This document shows positions 37,342 to 46,126 of a stretch of DNA of 64,000 nucleotides, piece by piece (the first letter of the stretch is position 1; the number at the start of each line of letters is the position of its first letter). The notes below the pieces were generated by a model. That model saw only the letters and a program-made list of their open reading frames with translations. It did not search any database and was not told the origin of the DNA. Source of the stretch: Novosphingobium capsulatum NBRC 12533. Its GTDB lineage: Bacteria > Pseudomonadota > Alphaproteobacteria > Sphingomonadales > Sphingomonadaceae. Made by a program: the position numbers and the translations under genes. The stretch lies in the NCBI RefSeq assembly GCF_001598375.1, contig NZ_BCYV01000006.1, positions 310,001-374,000 on the forward strand. Direction: 5' to 3'.

Positions 37342-37835
37342 TGCGGACGCTCGGCCACGGCATCCGTCTGCGCCTGGCGGAACGCGATCAAGCGCTGTGC
37401 CAGCGCCGCGTCGGTCGTCGCCAGGATCGATGCCGCCAGGATGCCGGCATTGGTGGCGCCCGGCGCGCCGATCGCCAGGGTGCCCACCGGAATGCCGCCC
37501 GGCATCTGCACGATCGAGAGCAGGCTATCCATGCCCTTGAGCGCCTTGGATTCCACCGGCACGCCCAGCACCGGCAGGTGCGTCATCGACGCGACCATGC
37601 CCGGCAGGTGCGCCGCGCCGCCGGCCCCGGCGATCACCACCTTGAAGCCGGCGGTATGCGCGGTCTTGGCAAAGTCCACCAGCCGATCAGGCGTGCGATG
37701 GGCCGAAACGATGCGGCATTCGTGGGCCACCCCCAGCTTTTCCAGCACGGCGGCGGCGTTCTTCATCGTTTCCCAGTCGGACTGGCTGCCCATGATGATG
37801 GCAACCTGCGCGCCAACTTGCGCACTTTCACTCAT
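37338..37835 (-). CDS. purE: N5-CAIR mutase
   Basis: A 165-aa class I PurE that converts N5-CAIR to CAIR and acts as an octamer. Motifs include [21 protein letters not shown] with the catalytic His, [11 protein letters not shown], and LPVLGVPV. It is the first gene of the purE-purK-folA-ribF run and lies 32 bp after gpmA. Confidence 0.97.
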   Translation of the reverse strand: MSESAQVGAQVAIIMGSQSDWETMKNAAAVLEKLGVAHECRIVSAHRTPDRLVDFAKTAHTAGFKVVIAGAGGAAHLPGMVASMTHLPVLGVPVESKALKGMDSLLSIVQMPGGIPVGTLAIGAPGATNAGILAASILATTDAALAQRLIAFRQAQTDAVAERPQ

Positions 37836-37867
37836 CCCAAATCCCCCATCGGGCGTCGGTGCGCTCC

Positions 37868-38554
37868 TCAGCGCTCCGACAGGTAATAGCGTTCCACTTC
37901 GGCCAGGTTGTCGTCCAGTTCATAGACGATCGGCTGGCCTGTGGGGATTTCGAGGCCGGTGATATCGGCATCGGAAATGCCCGACAGGTGCTTGACCAGC
38001 GCGCGCAGCGAATTGCCATGGGCCGAAACGATCACGGTTTCCCCGGCCTTGAGCGCGGGTACGATCAGCTCTTCATAAGCCGGCAGCACGCGGGCGATGG
38101 TGTCCTTGAGGCTTTCGGTGGCGGGCACGGGAATGCCGGCATAGCGCGGATCGCTGGCCAGATCGAACGCGCTGCCTGCTTCGAGCACCGGCGGCGGAAT
38201 GTCGAAGCTGCGGCGCCATACCTTGACCTGCTCGTCACCATGCTTGGCGGCGGTTTCGGCCTTGTCGAGGCCGGTCAGCCCGCCATAGTGCCGCTCGTTG
38301 AGGCGCCAGTCCTTGGTTTCGGGCACCCACAGGCGGCCGGCCGCTTCCAGCGCCAGGTGCAGCGTCTTGATCGCGCGGGTCTGGAGCGAGGTGAACGCCA
38401 CGGTGGGCAGCACGCCCTTGTTTTTCAGCAGCTGGCCGGCGGCAAAGGCTTCGGCCGCGCCCTTTTCGGTCACATCCACGTCCCACCAGCCGGTGAAGCG
38501 GTTTTCCAGGTTCCATTGCGACTGGCCGTGACGAATCAGGATCAAACGGGGCAT
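37868..38554 (-). CDS. gpmA: 2,3-bisphosphoglycerate-dependent phosphoglycerate mutase
   Basis: A 228-aa glycolytic enzyme that interconverts 3- and 2-phosphoglycerate. The phospho-His motif [10 protein letters not shown] is at residues 6-15. Further marks are [26 protein letters not shown] and the second His in [11 protein letters not shown]. The start at 38554 is supported by AGGAAG seven bases upstream; the frame is open a further 10 codons. The usual cofactor-dependent family length is about 230-250. Confidence 0.96.
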   Translation of the reverse strand: MPRLILIRHGQSQWNLENRFTGWWDVDVTEKGAAEAFAAGQLLKNKGVLPTVAFTSLQTRAIKTLHLALEAAGRLWVPETKDWRLNERHYGGLTGLDKAETAAKHGDEQVKVWRRSFDIPPPVLEAGSAFDLASDPRYAGIPVPATESLKDTIARVLPAYEELIVPALKAGETVIVSAHGNSLRALVKHLSGISDADITGLEIPTGQPIVYELDDNLAEVERYYLSER

Positions 38555-38629
38555 CGAGGCTTCCTGCTGCAAGAAAGGAGACAAGAGAACGCGGCCCCTA
38601 GCGGGCCGGGGGCGATTTGGAAAGGCGAG

Positions 38630-38800
38630 TCACGCCGATTCGCCGCCATTCTCCCCGCGCTGCGGCGCCATTTCTTCTTGGGTCTCTGAAAGCGCGCGCG
38701 CCTGTGCTTTGCGGCGGCGCAGGTTCTCGCGCAGGCGCTGGGCAAGGCGCTCTTCGCGGCGGGCGGCAGGCGATGGGGTTTTCGACAGGTTCATGGCCAT
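38630..38800 (-). CDS. Small basic protein of unknown function
   Basis: A 56-aa protein, MAMNLSKTPSPAARREERLA at the start, continuing with an Arg-rich helix (RLRENLRRRKAQARALSET) and an acidic, Gly-rich tail. Charge is strongly positive, and coiled-coil or nucleic-acid binding is possible. The start may be the second ATG (38794). It lies about 75 bp upstream of gpmA. Similar short proteins are annotated as hypothetical in sphingomonads; I do not know a function. Confidence 0.6.
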   Translation of the reverse strand: MAMNLSKTPSPAARREERLAQRLRENLRRRKAQARALSETQEEMAPQRGENGGESA

Positions 38801-38838
38801 GGTTCTTTGCCGCGCGAATTTTTTGCCGGCAACCCCGC

Positions 38839-38867
38839 TTGACTTTGCCAACCCGTGCGGCCAATAG
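38839..38867 (+). promoter_or_regulatory. Sigma-70-type promoter for tRNA-Thr
   Basis: TTGACT at 38839 is followed 17-18 bp later by CAATAG/AATAGC. It lies about 75 bp before the mature tRNA, the usual distance for a tRNA leader. The -10 match is modest. Confidence 0.5.
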
Positions 38868-38944
38868 CGCGCCTCCACCGGCGGCAAGGCCCCGATGGCA
38901 CGAAGCCGAGGCGCCCGGCGCCCCGGCTTTCGCGGAAATGGTGT

Positions 38945-39019
<75 letters not shown>

Positions 39020-39056
39020 TTTCCCGGCAAACCCAGCCAGATCAGAACGTTCGCGC

Positions 39057-39353
39057 TCAGGCCTGCAGGTCGGCCCATTCGGGATGGCGGCGGAACTGCG
39101 CGGCAACATAGCTGCACGCCGGCACCACTTTCCAGCCCTGCTCACGCGCGTCGGCAATAAGCGCGTCCACCAGCCGCGCGGCCACGCCGCGCCCACCGAT
39201 GGCGCTGGGCACCAGGGTGTGATCGGCCACGACCACGCCGGGCGCTGCCTCGCGCCAGGTCAGCACGCCTTGCGCGGATTCGTTGGCCACGCTGGCATGA
39301 TAGGCGCCGTGGCTGCCCTGGTTGTCGTGGGTGATGGAAACGGTCTGGTCCAC
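39057..39353 (-). CDS. GCN5-like N-acetyltransferase (YjdJ type)
   Basis: A 98-aa short GNAT protein of the Acetyltransf_CG family. It carries VVVADHTLVPSAIGGRGVAA with the R/Q-x-x-G-x-G/A acetyl-CoA loop and the following PACSYVAAQFRRHPEW, which is the family's conserved C-terminal Cys-Ser-Tyr and H-PEW motif. The GTG start at 39353 has GGGAG eight bases upstream. It is divergent from the threonine-aldolase-like gene. Its substrate is unknown. Confidence 0.85.
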   Translation of the reverse strand: MDQTVSITHDNQGSHGAYHASVANESAQGVLTWREAAPGVVVADHTLVPSAIGGRGVAARLVDALIADAREQGWKVVPACSYVAAQFRRHPEWADLQA

Positions 39354-39425
39354 GGCGGTTCTCCCTGCACCCTGCAACAACGGGTGGCTTGACCGCACAA
39401 CGCCTTCGCAGGCAGTGCGGTTTCC

Positions 39426-40442
39426 ATGCATTTCTTCTCTGACAACGCCGCGTCCGTCCACCCCCGCGTCTGGGCCGCGATGCAGGCCGCCGACGCGCCC
39501 GACTTTCCCTATGATGCCGATGCGCAGAGCCGCGCGCTGGACGAGGCGTTTTCCGCGCTGTTCGGCACGCCCTGCGCCGCGCTGTGGGTGGCCACCGGCA
39601 CGGCGGCCAATTGCCTGGCACTGAGCGCGATGGTGCCGCCGCACGGCGCCGTGGTCTGCCACCGCGAGGCGCATATCGAGATGGACGAGGGCGGCGCGCC
39701 GGGCTTTTTCACCCATGGCGCCAAGCTGATCCTGGCCCAGGGCGATGGCGCGCTGTTGACGCCCGAAAGCATTGCCGCCGCGATCGATCCGATTCGCCCC
39801 GGTGTGCACCAGGTGCAGCCGCATGCCATCTCGATCACCCAGGCCAGCGAATATGGCCGCGCCTATCGCCCGCACGAAGTGGCCGCGATCGGCTCGCTGA
39901 CACGCACGCGCGGCCTGATGCTGCACATGGATGGCGCGCGCTTTGCCAATGCCGTGGCGTTCCTCGATTGCGATCCTGCCGCGCTCACCGCGCAGGCGGG
40001 CGTCGATGCCTTGAGCTTTGGCTTCGTCAAGAACGGCGGCCTGGGGGCAGAGGCGATCGTGCTGTTCGACGAGGATCTGGCCGATGTGATCCGCTTCCGC
40101 CGCAAGCGCGCCGGGCATCTGCAATCCAAGGGCCGCTATCTGGCGGCGCAGATCTTGGCCATGCTGGAGCATGACCTGTGGCTGGCCAATGCCCGTGCCG
40201 CCAATGCCGCCGCGCAGGAACTGGCCACGGCCTGCGCCGGACGCCTGCTGCACGCGGTAGAGGCGAACGAGCTGTTCGTGACGCTGAGCGATGTGGAAAA
40301 GACCACGCTGCGCGGCATGGGGTTTGATTTCTATGATTGGCCCGCGCCAGTCGGCACGCCGGGTGCGGCCCGGCTGGTGACGGCCTGGAACAGCGATCCG
40401 GCCCATGTTGCCGCGCTGGCCCGCGCGATTCGCACGCTGTGA
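39426..40442 (+). CDS. Low-specificity threonine aldolase family protein
   Basis: A 338-aa PLP enzyme of fold type I (beta-eliminating lyase family) that probably cleaves L-threonine or related beta-hydroxy amino acids to glycine and an aldehyde. It begins FFSDNAASVHPRVWAAM. Family features include WVATGTAANCLAL, HMDGARFANA with the cofactor Asp, and FGFVKNGGLGAEA with the PLP lysine. The last motif is the family's TKNG region with Val in place of Thr. The stop overlaps the GTG of a drug/metabolite transporter gene, so enzyme and exporter are co-expressed. Confidence 0.88.
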   Translation: MHFFSDNAASVHPRVWAAMQAADAPDFPYDADAQSRALDEAFSALFGTPCAALWVATGTAANCLALSAMVPPHGAVVCHREAHIEMDEGGAPGFFTHGAKLILAQGDGALLTPESIAAAIDPIRPGVHQVQPHAISITQASEYGRAYRPHEVAAIGSLTRTRGLMLHMDGARFANAVAFLDCDPAALTAQAGVDALSFGFVKNGGLGAEAIVLFDEDLADVIRFRRKRAGHLQSKGRYLAAQILAMLEHDLWLANARAANAAAQELATACAGRLLHAVEANELFVTLSDVEKTTLRGMGFDFYDWPAPVGTPGAARLVTAWNSDPAHVAALARAIRTL

Positions 40443-41362
40443 GCGCAGCCTCTCCCGCCCCGCCGGAAAGCCTGTGGCGGCCGCGCGTGGTTATCCCGTT
40501 CCTGGCCGTGGCGCTGATCTGGGGCTCCACCTGGCTGGTGATCAAGGGGCAGGCCGGCAGCGTGCCGCCAAGCTGGTCTGTGTGCTATCGCTTTGCCTTG
40601 GCGGCGCTGGGCACCTTTGTGCTGGCCGTGCTGCGCAGGGATCGCCTCGCGCTCGATCGCCAGGGCTGGACCCTGGCCCTGGGCATCGGCTTCTTTCACT
40701 TCACGATCAATTACCAGTTCCTTTATCCCGCCGAACAGCACCTGACATCGGGCCTGGTCGCGGTGCTCTATGCGCTGCTGATGGTACCCAATGCCGTGCT
40801 GGCCCACGTCTTTCTGGGGCAACGCGTGCCGCGCGGGTTCTGGGCCGGTTCGGCCGTGGCGCTGGCGGGGATCGCCCTGCTGGTCCTGCACGAAGTGCGC
40901 GTGGCGCCGGCTACCACCACGCCGTGGCTGGGCATCGCCATGGTGACGGTTTCCATCCTGGCGGCATCGGTGGCCAACGTCATCCAGGCCTCGGGCCCGG
41001 CGCGGGCGCGACCGGTGGTGCCGATCCTGGCCTGGGCCATGACCATCGGCGCGCTGATCGACGGACTGGTGGCGCTGGCGCTGGCCGGGCCGCCGACGGT
41101 CGACTGGACCTGGTCCTATGTCTCGGGCGTGCTCTATCTGGCGATCGTGGGTTCGGTGATCACCTTCCCGCTCTATTTCCAGCTGCTCAAAGACATGGGC
41201 GCGGGCCGCGCGGCGTATAATGGCGTGCTGGTGCCGGTGGTGGCCATGGCGCTGTCGACCGTGTTCGAGGATTATCGCTGGTCGCTGCTGGCCGCAGGTG
41301 GCTCTGCGCTGGCGATGGTCGGGCTGGTCATGGCGCTCAAGGCGCGCAACCCTTCGCGATAG
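40439..41362 (+). CDS. EamA/DMT-family transporter
   Basis: A 307-aa inner-membrane protein with about ten helices in two EamA halves. The first half begins VVIPFLAVALIWGSTWLVIK with the family's IWGSTW motif. The second half starts near residue 160 (TPWLGIAMVTVSILAASVAN). Such proteins export amino acids or small metabolites. The GTG start overlaps the threonine-aldolase stop, which hints at handling of glycine, threonine or aldehyde products. The last 91 bp overlap the 3' end of the convergent SDR gene on the other strand. Confidence 0.88.
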   Translation: MSAASPAPPESLWRPRVVIPFLAVALIWGSTWLVIKGQAGSVPPSWSVCYRFALAALGTFVLAVLRRDRLALDRQGWTLALGIGFFHFTINYQFLYPAEQHLTSGLVAVLYALLMVPNAVLAHVFLGQRVPRGFWAGSAVALAGIALLVLHEVRVAPATTTPWLGIAMVTVSILAASVANVIQASGPARARPVVPILAWAMTIGALIDGLVALALAGPPTVDWTWSYVSGVLYLAIVGSVITFPLYFQLLKDMGAGRAAYNGVLVPVVAMALSTVFEDYRWSLLAAGGSALAMVGLVMALKARNPSR

Positions 41363-42192
41363 GTGGGATAGACCGGGCGCCAGCCCAGCACGCGGCGCGC
41401 CTTGCCCGCGGCAATGCGCCGGCTTTCGGCATAAAACCCGCGCGCCATGGGCGAAAGCTGCGCTTCATCGGCGGTAAGCAGCGGCGGCAGGGGCAGGCCG
41501 GTAAGCCGCACGGCCTCTTCCACCACGGTGTTCTGGCTGGCCGGTTCGTCGTCGGCCAGATTATAGACGCCGGGCGGCCCGGCAAAAGCGGCGATCGTGG
41601 CGCCGGCAATGTCGTCGACATGGATGCGGCTGAACACCTGGTCGTGGGCGATGATGCGATGCGCAGTGCCCTCGCGCAGCTTGTCGATCACGCTGCGCCC
41701 CGGGCCATAGATGCCGGGCAGGCGCAGCACGCGCACGCGAGGGTCGAGCGCCTGCCACGCCAGGTCTGCCGCCACGCGCGCGGAACGCCGCCCGCCGCCG
41801 ATCGGTGCGGTTTCATCCACCCAGGCGCCGCGCGCATCGCCATAGACCCCGGTGGACGACCAATAGCCGATCCACGCGCCCGGCCAGTTGGCCAATGCCG
41901 CGCCATAGGTTTCCAGCACCGGATCGCCGCCTTCGCGCGCAGGCGGCACCGAAGACAGCACATGGCTGGCCTGCGCCAAGGCGGCATTGACGGCGGCGCT
42001 GTCGGCAAAGGCGATCGTGCCGGCGCGGCCCGTGCCGCTGACCTGCCAGCCTTGGGCGCGCAGGGTCTTGGCCAGGACTTGCGCGGCATAGCCCATGCCG
42101 AAGATGAACAGGTGGCCTTCGTGCGCTGTATCTGCTTGTTCCTCGTCACCCCGGACTTGATCCGGGGTCCCGCTGTGTTTGCTATCGGTCAT
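41272..42192 (-). CDS. SDR-family NAD-dependent epimerase/dehydratase (YeeZ-like)
   Basis: A 306-aa Rossmann protein. The nucleotide motif LFIFGMGYAAQVLAK begins at about residue 28. It lacks the classic YxxxK: the segment IGYWSSTGVYGD carries Ser-Ser-Thr-x-x-Val-Tyr as in atypical extended SDRs, and RLPGIYGPGRSVID and RIHVDDIA follow. This is the YeeZ/YbjT-like group, whose substrate is unknown. The first 20 codons include a family-B repeat arm encoding SGTPDQVRGDE, so the N-terminus appears to have been lengthened by repeat insertion. The gene runs antisense over the last 91 bp of the EamA gene. Confidence 0.8.
   Translation of the reverse strand: MTDSKHSGTPDQVRGDEEQADTAHEGHLFIFGMGYAAQVLAKTLRAQGWQVSGTGRAGTIAFADSAAVNAALAQASHVLSSVPPAREGGDPVLETYGAALANWPGAWIGYWSSTGVYGDARGAWVDETAPIGGGRRSARVAADLAWQALDPRVRVLRLPGIYGPGRSVIDKLREGTAHRIIAHDQVFSRIHVDDIAGATIAAFAGPPGVYNLADDEPASQNTVVEEAVRLTGLPLPPLLTADEAQLSPMARGFYAESRRIAAGKARRVLGWRPVYPTYREGLRALSAMTSPTIASAEPPAASSDQR
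42144..42171. repeat. Dispersed palindromic repeat, family B, single arm inside a CDS
   Basis: CGTCACCCCGGACTTGATCC and the following GGGGTCCC match the arms at 33519-33545 and 33588-33615. Here the arm is in the N-terminal coding region of the SDR gene and is translated in frame. Confidence 0.8.
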
Positions 42193-42319
42193 CGGTTGCG
42201 CGAGGCCTCCACCACCCCAGCCCCTTCTTGCGAAGCAGAGAGGGCTTAAACCCGGCAATTATCCCCTGTTTCCGATTTGCTCAATTGCCCCAAGGCCTGC
42301 GGCTTCCTAAGTCAGGGCC

Positions 42320-44929
42320 ATGAAGGATTCAGCCAGCCAGCCGCCCGTCGTGATCCAGCGCGCCGATTATCGCCCGCCCGCCTGGCTGGTGCCCGATATC
42401 GCGCTCGATTTCCTGCTCGATCTTGCCGCCACGCAGGTGACGGCGACGCTCGATGTGGAGCGCAACGCGGCTGGCGATGGCGGGCCGCTGCGCCTCAATG
42501 GTGATGGCCTGGTGGCGCAGAGCGTCTCCGTGGATGGCGAACCGCACAGTGCCTGGACCATGGACGGCGACGATCTGGTGGTGGAACTGCCGGGCGATGC
42601 GCACCAGGTGACGATCGAAACCACGATCGATCCCACCGCCAATACCCAGCTGTCCGGCCTCTATGCCTCGGGCGGGCTGCTGTGCACGCAGTGCGAGGCC
42701 GAGGGCTTTCGCCGCATCACCTTCTTCCCCGATCGGCCCGACGTGCTCAGCCGCTACACCGTCACGCTCACGGCGGACAAGGCGGCGTTCCCGGTGCTGC
42801 TGTCGAACGGCAACCCGATGGACAGCGGCGAGGAAGACGATGGCACGCACTGGGCGATCTGGCACGATCCCTGGCCCAAGCCGTCGTACCTCTTTGCCCT
42901 GGTGGCCGGTGATCTGATTGCCACGCGTGATCGCTTCACCACCATGTCGGGGCGCGAGGTTGACCTGGCGATCTGGGTGCGCGCGGGCGATGAAACGCGC
43001 ACTGCCCATGCGATGCGCGCGCTGATCGCCTCGATGGACTGGGATGAAAAGGTCTATGGCCGGGAATACGATCTCGACCTGTTCAACATCGTGGCGGTTT
43101 CCGATTTCAACGCCGGGGCGATGGAGAACAAGGGCCTCAACATCTTCAATACCCGCTATATCCTGGCCGACCCGGAAACCGCGACCGACGCGGACTACGA
43201 CGGCGTCGAAGGCGTGGTGGCGCACGAGTATTTCCACAACTGGTCGGGCAACCGCGTGACCTGCCGCGACTGGTTCCAGCTGTCCCTGAAGGAAGGCTTC
43301 ACCGTGCTGCGCGACCAGCAGTTCTCGGCTGATCAGGGCTCTGCCCCGGTCAAGCGGATCGAGGATGTGCGCGTGTTGCGCAGCGCCCAGTTCCCTGAGG
43401 ATTCGGGGCCGCTGGCGCATCCGATCCGGCCCGATTCCTATCAGGAAATCAGCAATTTCTACACGGCAACCGTCTATAACAAGGGCGCCGAGGTGATCCG
43501 CATGATGACCGTGCTGGCCGGGCCGGAGCGGTTCCGCGCGGGGACGGACCTTTATTTCGAGCGCCATGATGGCGAGGCCGCGACCTGCGAGGATTTCGTC
43601 ACCGCGATCGAGGATGGCGCCGGGCTCGACCTTAAGCAGTTTCGCCGCTGGTACGAGCAGGCCGGCACGCCGCAGGTGGACGTGGGCATGACCCACGATG
43701 CCGCCAGCGGCACGGTGACCCTGGCGTTCAAGCAGACCGTGCCGCCCACGCCGGGCCAGCCGGTCAAGCAGCCGATGGTCATCCCGCTGCGCACGGCGCT
43801 GTTCGATCGCGCCACCGGCCGCCATGGCGGCGAACACCTCATCGTGCTGGCTGATGCGGCGCAGACCTTTACCTTTGACGGCTTTGCCCAGGCGCCGGTG
43901 CTGTCGATCAACCGTGGGTTTTCGGCGCCGGTGGCGATCAATGCGCCGCAAAGCGTGGAAGACCTGGTGTTCCTCGCCGGCCACGATGACGATGCCTTTG
44001 CCCGCTATGAAGCGATGCAGCAACTGGTGGTGCAGCATCTGGTGGCAGCGGTCGAAGGGCGGCTCGATGATGCATCGCGCGAGGCTGGCCGCGCCGCGAT
44101 CGGCGGGGCGCTGGGCGCGATCCTGGCCGATACCGCGCTCGATGACCTGATGCGCGGCGAACTGGTCATGCTGCCGGGCGAGGCCTATCTGGCCGAGCAG
44201 ATCAATCCGGTCGATCCGGCGCGCGTCCATGCCGAACGCGAAGCACTCAAGGCCTGGCTGGGCCGTGAACTGGGCGACGCGTGGCGCGGCCTGCACGATC
44301 GCTGCACGGCGGTGCCCTATGGCCTCGACGCTGCCGCACGCGGCGCGCGCAAGCTCAAGACCCAGGCGCTGGTCTATCTCGCTGCTGCCGATCCGGTCGA
44401 GGCGGCGCAGCGCGCCAAGACGCAGTATGACGCGGCCGACAACATGACCGATCGCCAGGGCGCGCTGATGGTGCTGTGCGGGCTGGACGTGCCCGCGCGC
44501 GATGAAGCGCTGGCGCATTTCCACGCTCGCTTTGCCGAGAACCGGCTGGTGATCGACAAGTGGTTCTCGCTCCAGGCCGGCTCGCTGCACCCGCGCGCGC
44601 TCGATCATGTCCGCGCCCTGGCGCAGCATGCCGATTTCACCCTGACCAACCCCAACCGCGTGCGGGCGCTCTACATGGCCTTTGCCGCCAATGCCCAGGC
44701 GTTCCATGCGGCCGATGGCGCCGGCTATGCGCTGATTGCCGATCTGATCCTGGCACTCGATCCGATCAACGGCAACGTGGCGGCACGGTTCGTGGCGCCG
44801 CTGGGCCGCTGGCGGCGGATCGAGCCGGTGCGCGCCGCGCTGATGCGTGCCCAGTTGGAGCGGATCGCCGCCGCGCCGCGCCTGTCGCGCGATGTGCGCG
44901 AACAGGTGAGCAAGAGCCTGGACGGATGA
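42320..44929 (+). CDS. pepN: Aminopeptidase N (M1 family)
   Basis: An 869-aa zinc aminopeptidase of the M1 family, E. coli PepN type, which trims N-terminal residues from peptides in the cytoplasm. The substrate motif GAMENKGLNIFN and the zinc motif HEYFHNWSGNR with the downstream Glu in LKEGFTV are intact. The N-terminal beta domain (about 1-200), the catalytic domain, the beta sandwich and the C-terminal helical domain are all of normal length. Its stop overlaps the pgeF start. Confidence 0.97.
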   Translation: MKDSASQPPVVIQRADYRPPAWLVPDIALDFLLDLAATQVTATLDVERNAAGDGGPLRLNGDGLVAQSVSVDGEPHSAWTMDGDDLVVELPGDAHQVTIETTIDPTANTQLSGLYASGGLLCTQCEAEGFRRITFFPDRPDVLSRYTVTLTADKAAFPVLLSNGNPMDSGEEDDGTHWAIWHDPWPKPSYLFALVAGDLIATRDRFTTMSGREVDLAIWVRAGDETRTAHAMRALIASMDWDEKVYGREYDLDLFNIVAVSDFNAGAMENKGLNIFNTRYILADPETATDADYDGVEGVVAHEYFHNWSGNRVTCRDWFQLSLKEGFTVLRDQQFSADQGSAPVKRIEDVRVLRSAQFPEDSGPLAHPIRPDSYQEISNFYTATVYNKGAEVIRMMTVLAGPERFRAGTDLYFERHDGEAATCEDFVTAIEDGAGLDLKQFRRWYEQAGTPQVDVGMTHDAASGTVTLAFKQTVPPTPGQPVKQPMVIPLRTALFDRATGRHGGEHLIVLADAAQTFTFDGFAQAPVLSINRGFSAPVAINAPQSVEDLVFLAGHDDDAFARYEAMQQLVVQHLVAAVEGRLDDASREAGRAAIGGALGAILADTALDDLMRGELVMLPGEAYLAEQINPVDPARVHAEREALKAWLGRELGDAWRGLHDRCTAVPYGLDAAARGARKLKTQALVYLAAADPVEAAQRAKTQYDAADNMTDRQGALMVLCGLDVPARDEALAHFHARFAENRLVIDKWFSLQAGSLHPRALDHVRALAQHADFTLTNPNRVRALYMAFAANAQAFHAADGAGYALIADLILALDPINGNVAARFVAPLGRWRRIEPVRAALMRAQLERIAAAPRLSRDVREQVSKSLDG

Positions 44930-45687
44930 GCGTCGAGGTTCTCACCCACCCCGCGCTGGACGGCGCCGCCCATGGTTTCCTCGGGCGGCGGGGCGGGGTT
45001 TCTGCTGGCATTCATGCCGGGCTCAACGTTGGCTGGGGCAGCGAGGATGACCCGGCCGCCACGGCCGAAAACCGCCGCCGCGCGACTGCTGCGGTGCTGC
45101 CGGGGGCCACGCTGGTCTGCGCCTATCAGGTGCATTCGGCCGATGTCATCACCGTGGACCAGCCGTGGGACGAAGCGGACCGCCCGCGTGGCGATGCGCT
45201 GGTTACCCGCCAGCGCGGCGTGCTGCTGGGCATTTTGACCGCCGATTGCGCGCCGGTGCTGTTTCACGATCCCCATGCCGGGGTGATCGGCGCGGCCCAT
45301 GCCGGCTGGCGCGGCGCGTTCGATGGTGTCACCGATCGCACGGTGGCGGCGATGGAGGCTCTGGGCGCCGATCGCGCGGCGATCGTGGCGGTGGTCGGGC
45401 CCTGTATCGGCCAGAAAAGCTATGAGGTGGATGCCGGGTTCGAAGACCGCTTCCTGGCCCAGTCAGCCGAAAACGAACGCTTTTTCCGCGCGGGCAAGGC
45501 GGGTCACGCCTGGTTCGACCTGCCTGGCTATGTCGCGCATCGGCTCCACGCGTTTGGCGTGGGCGTGATCGGCATGCTGGACGAAGATACCTACGCCCAG
45601 CCCGACCGCTTCTTCTCGTTCCGCCGCGCCACCCATGCCGGAGAGCCGGGCTATGGCCGCGAGATTTCGCTGATCGGGCTGAAGTAG
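44926..45687 (+). CDS. pgeF: Peptidoglycan editing factor / polyphenol oxidase family
   Basis: A 253-aa member of the YfiH (DUF152) family. PgeF hydrolyses wrongly incorporated UDP-MurNAc-L-Ser precursors; older names call it laccase or polyphenol oxidase. Metal ligands are in YQVHSADV, LTADCAPVLFHD and AHAGWRGAFDG. The ATG at 44926 overlaps the pepN stop. The gene converges on a GNAT gene with a 6-bp gap. Confidence 0.94.
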   Translation: MSVEVLTHPALDGAAHGFLGRRGGVSAGIHAGLNVGWGSEDDPAATAENRRRATAAVLPGATLVCAYQVHSADVITVDQPWDEADRPRGDALVTRQRGVLLGILTADCAPVLFHDPHAGVIGAAHAGWRGAFDGVTDRTVAAMEALGADRAAIVAVVGPCIGQKSYEVDAGFEDRFLAQSAENERFFRAGKAGHAWFDLPGYVAHRLHAFGVGVIGMLDEDTYAQPDRFFSFRRATHAGEPGYGREISLIGLK

Positions 45688-45693
45688 GGCACC

Positions 45694-46119
45694 TTACCGC
45701 CCGTCGAGGCGGCGGCCCAGGGTTTCCACCGCCTGGGGTTCGTATCCCAGGGCGGCATAGAAGGCCTTGGTCGCCAGGTTATCAGCGCGCACCATCAGCA
45801 TCAGCTTGGGGCAGTCGCGCGCGGCAAGCCACTGTTCGGCCGCCTGCATCAGCGCGCGACCCAGGCCCTGGCGCTGAAACGCTGGGGCCACGCCCAGGTA
45901 ATAGACCCAGCCGCGATGGCCGTCATAGCCGACCATGATCGTGGCCGCGGGCGTCCCCTCCTGTTCGGCCAGGATCACGGTGCAGGCCGGGTTTGCCATC
46001 GCCAGGTGATAGTCGGTGGCCGGATCGTTCCACGGCCGGGTCAGCCCCGCCGCCTGCCACAACTTGATCACGGCGTGGGCGTCGGCAGGGCCGGCTTCGC
46101 GCAAGACAGGCTGGGCCAT
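45694..46119 (-). CDS. GNAT-family acetyltransferase (YpeA-like)
   Basis: A 141-aa GCN5-related N-acetyltransferase. The core VYYLGVAPAFQRQGLGRALM contains the Q/RxxGxG acetyl-CoA loop, and the C-terminal VRADNLATKAFYAALGYEPQ is the usual ending of the fold. The pattern resembles YpeA. Its start lies 8 bp downstream of the SIP gene stop on the same strand, so it is probably the second gene of that unit. Confidence 0.87.
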   Translation of the reverse strand: MAQPVLREAGPADAHAVIKLWQAAGLTRPWNDPATDYHLAMANPACTVILAEQEGTPAATIMVGYDGHRGWVYYLGVAPAFQRQGLGRALMQAAEQWLAARDCPKLMLMVRADNLATKAFYAALGYEPQAVETLGRRLDGR

Positions 46120-46126
46120 GGCGCGG

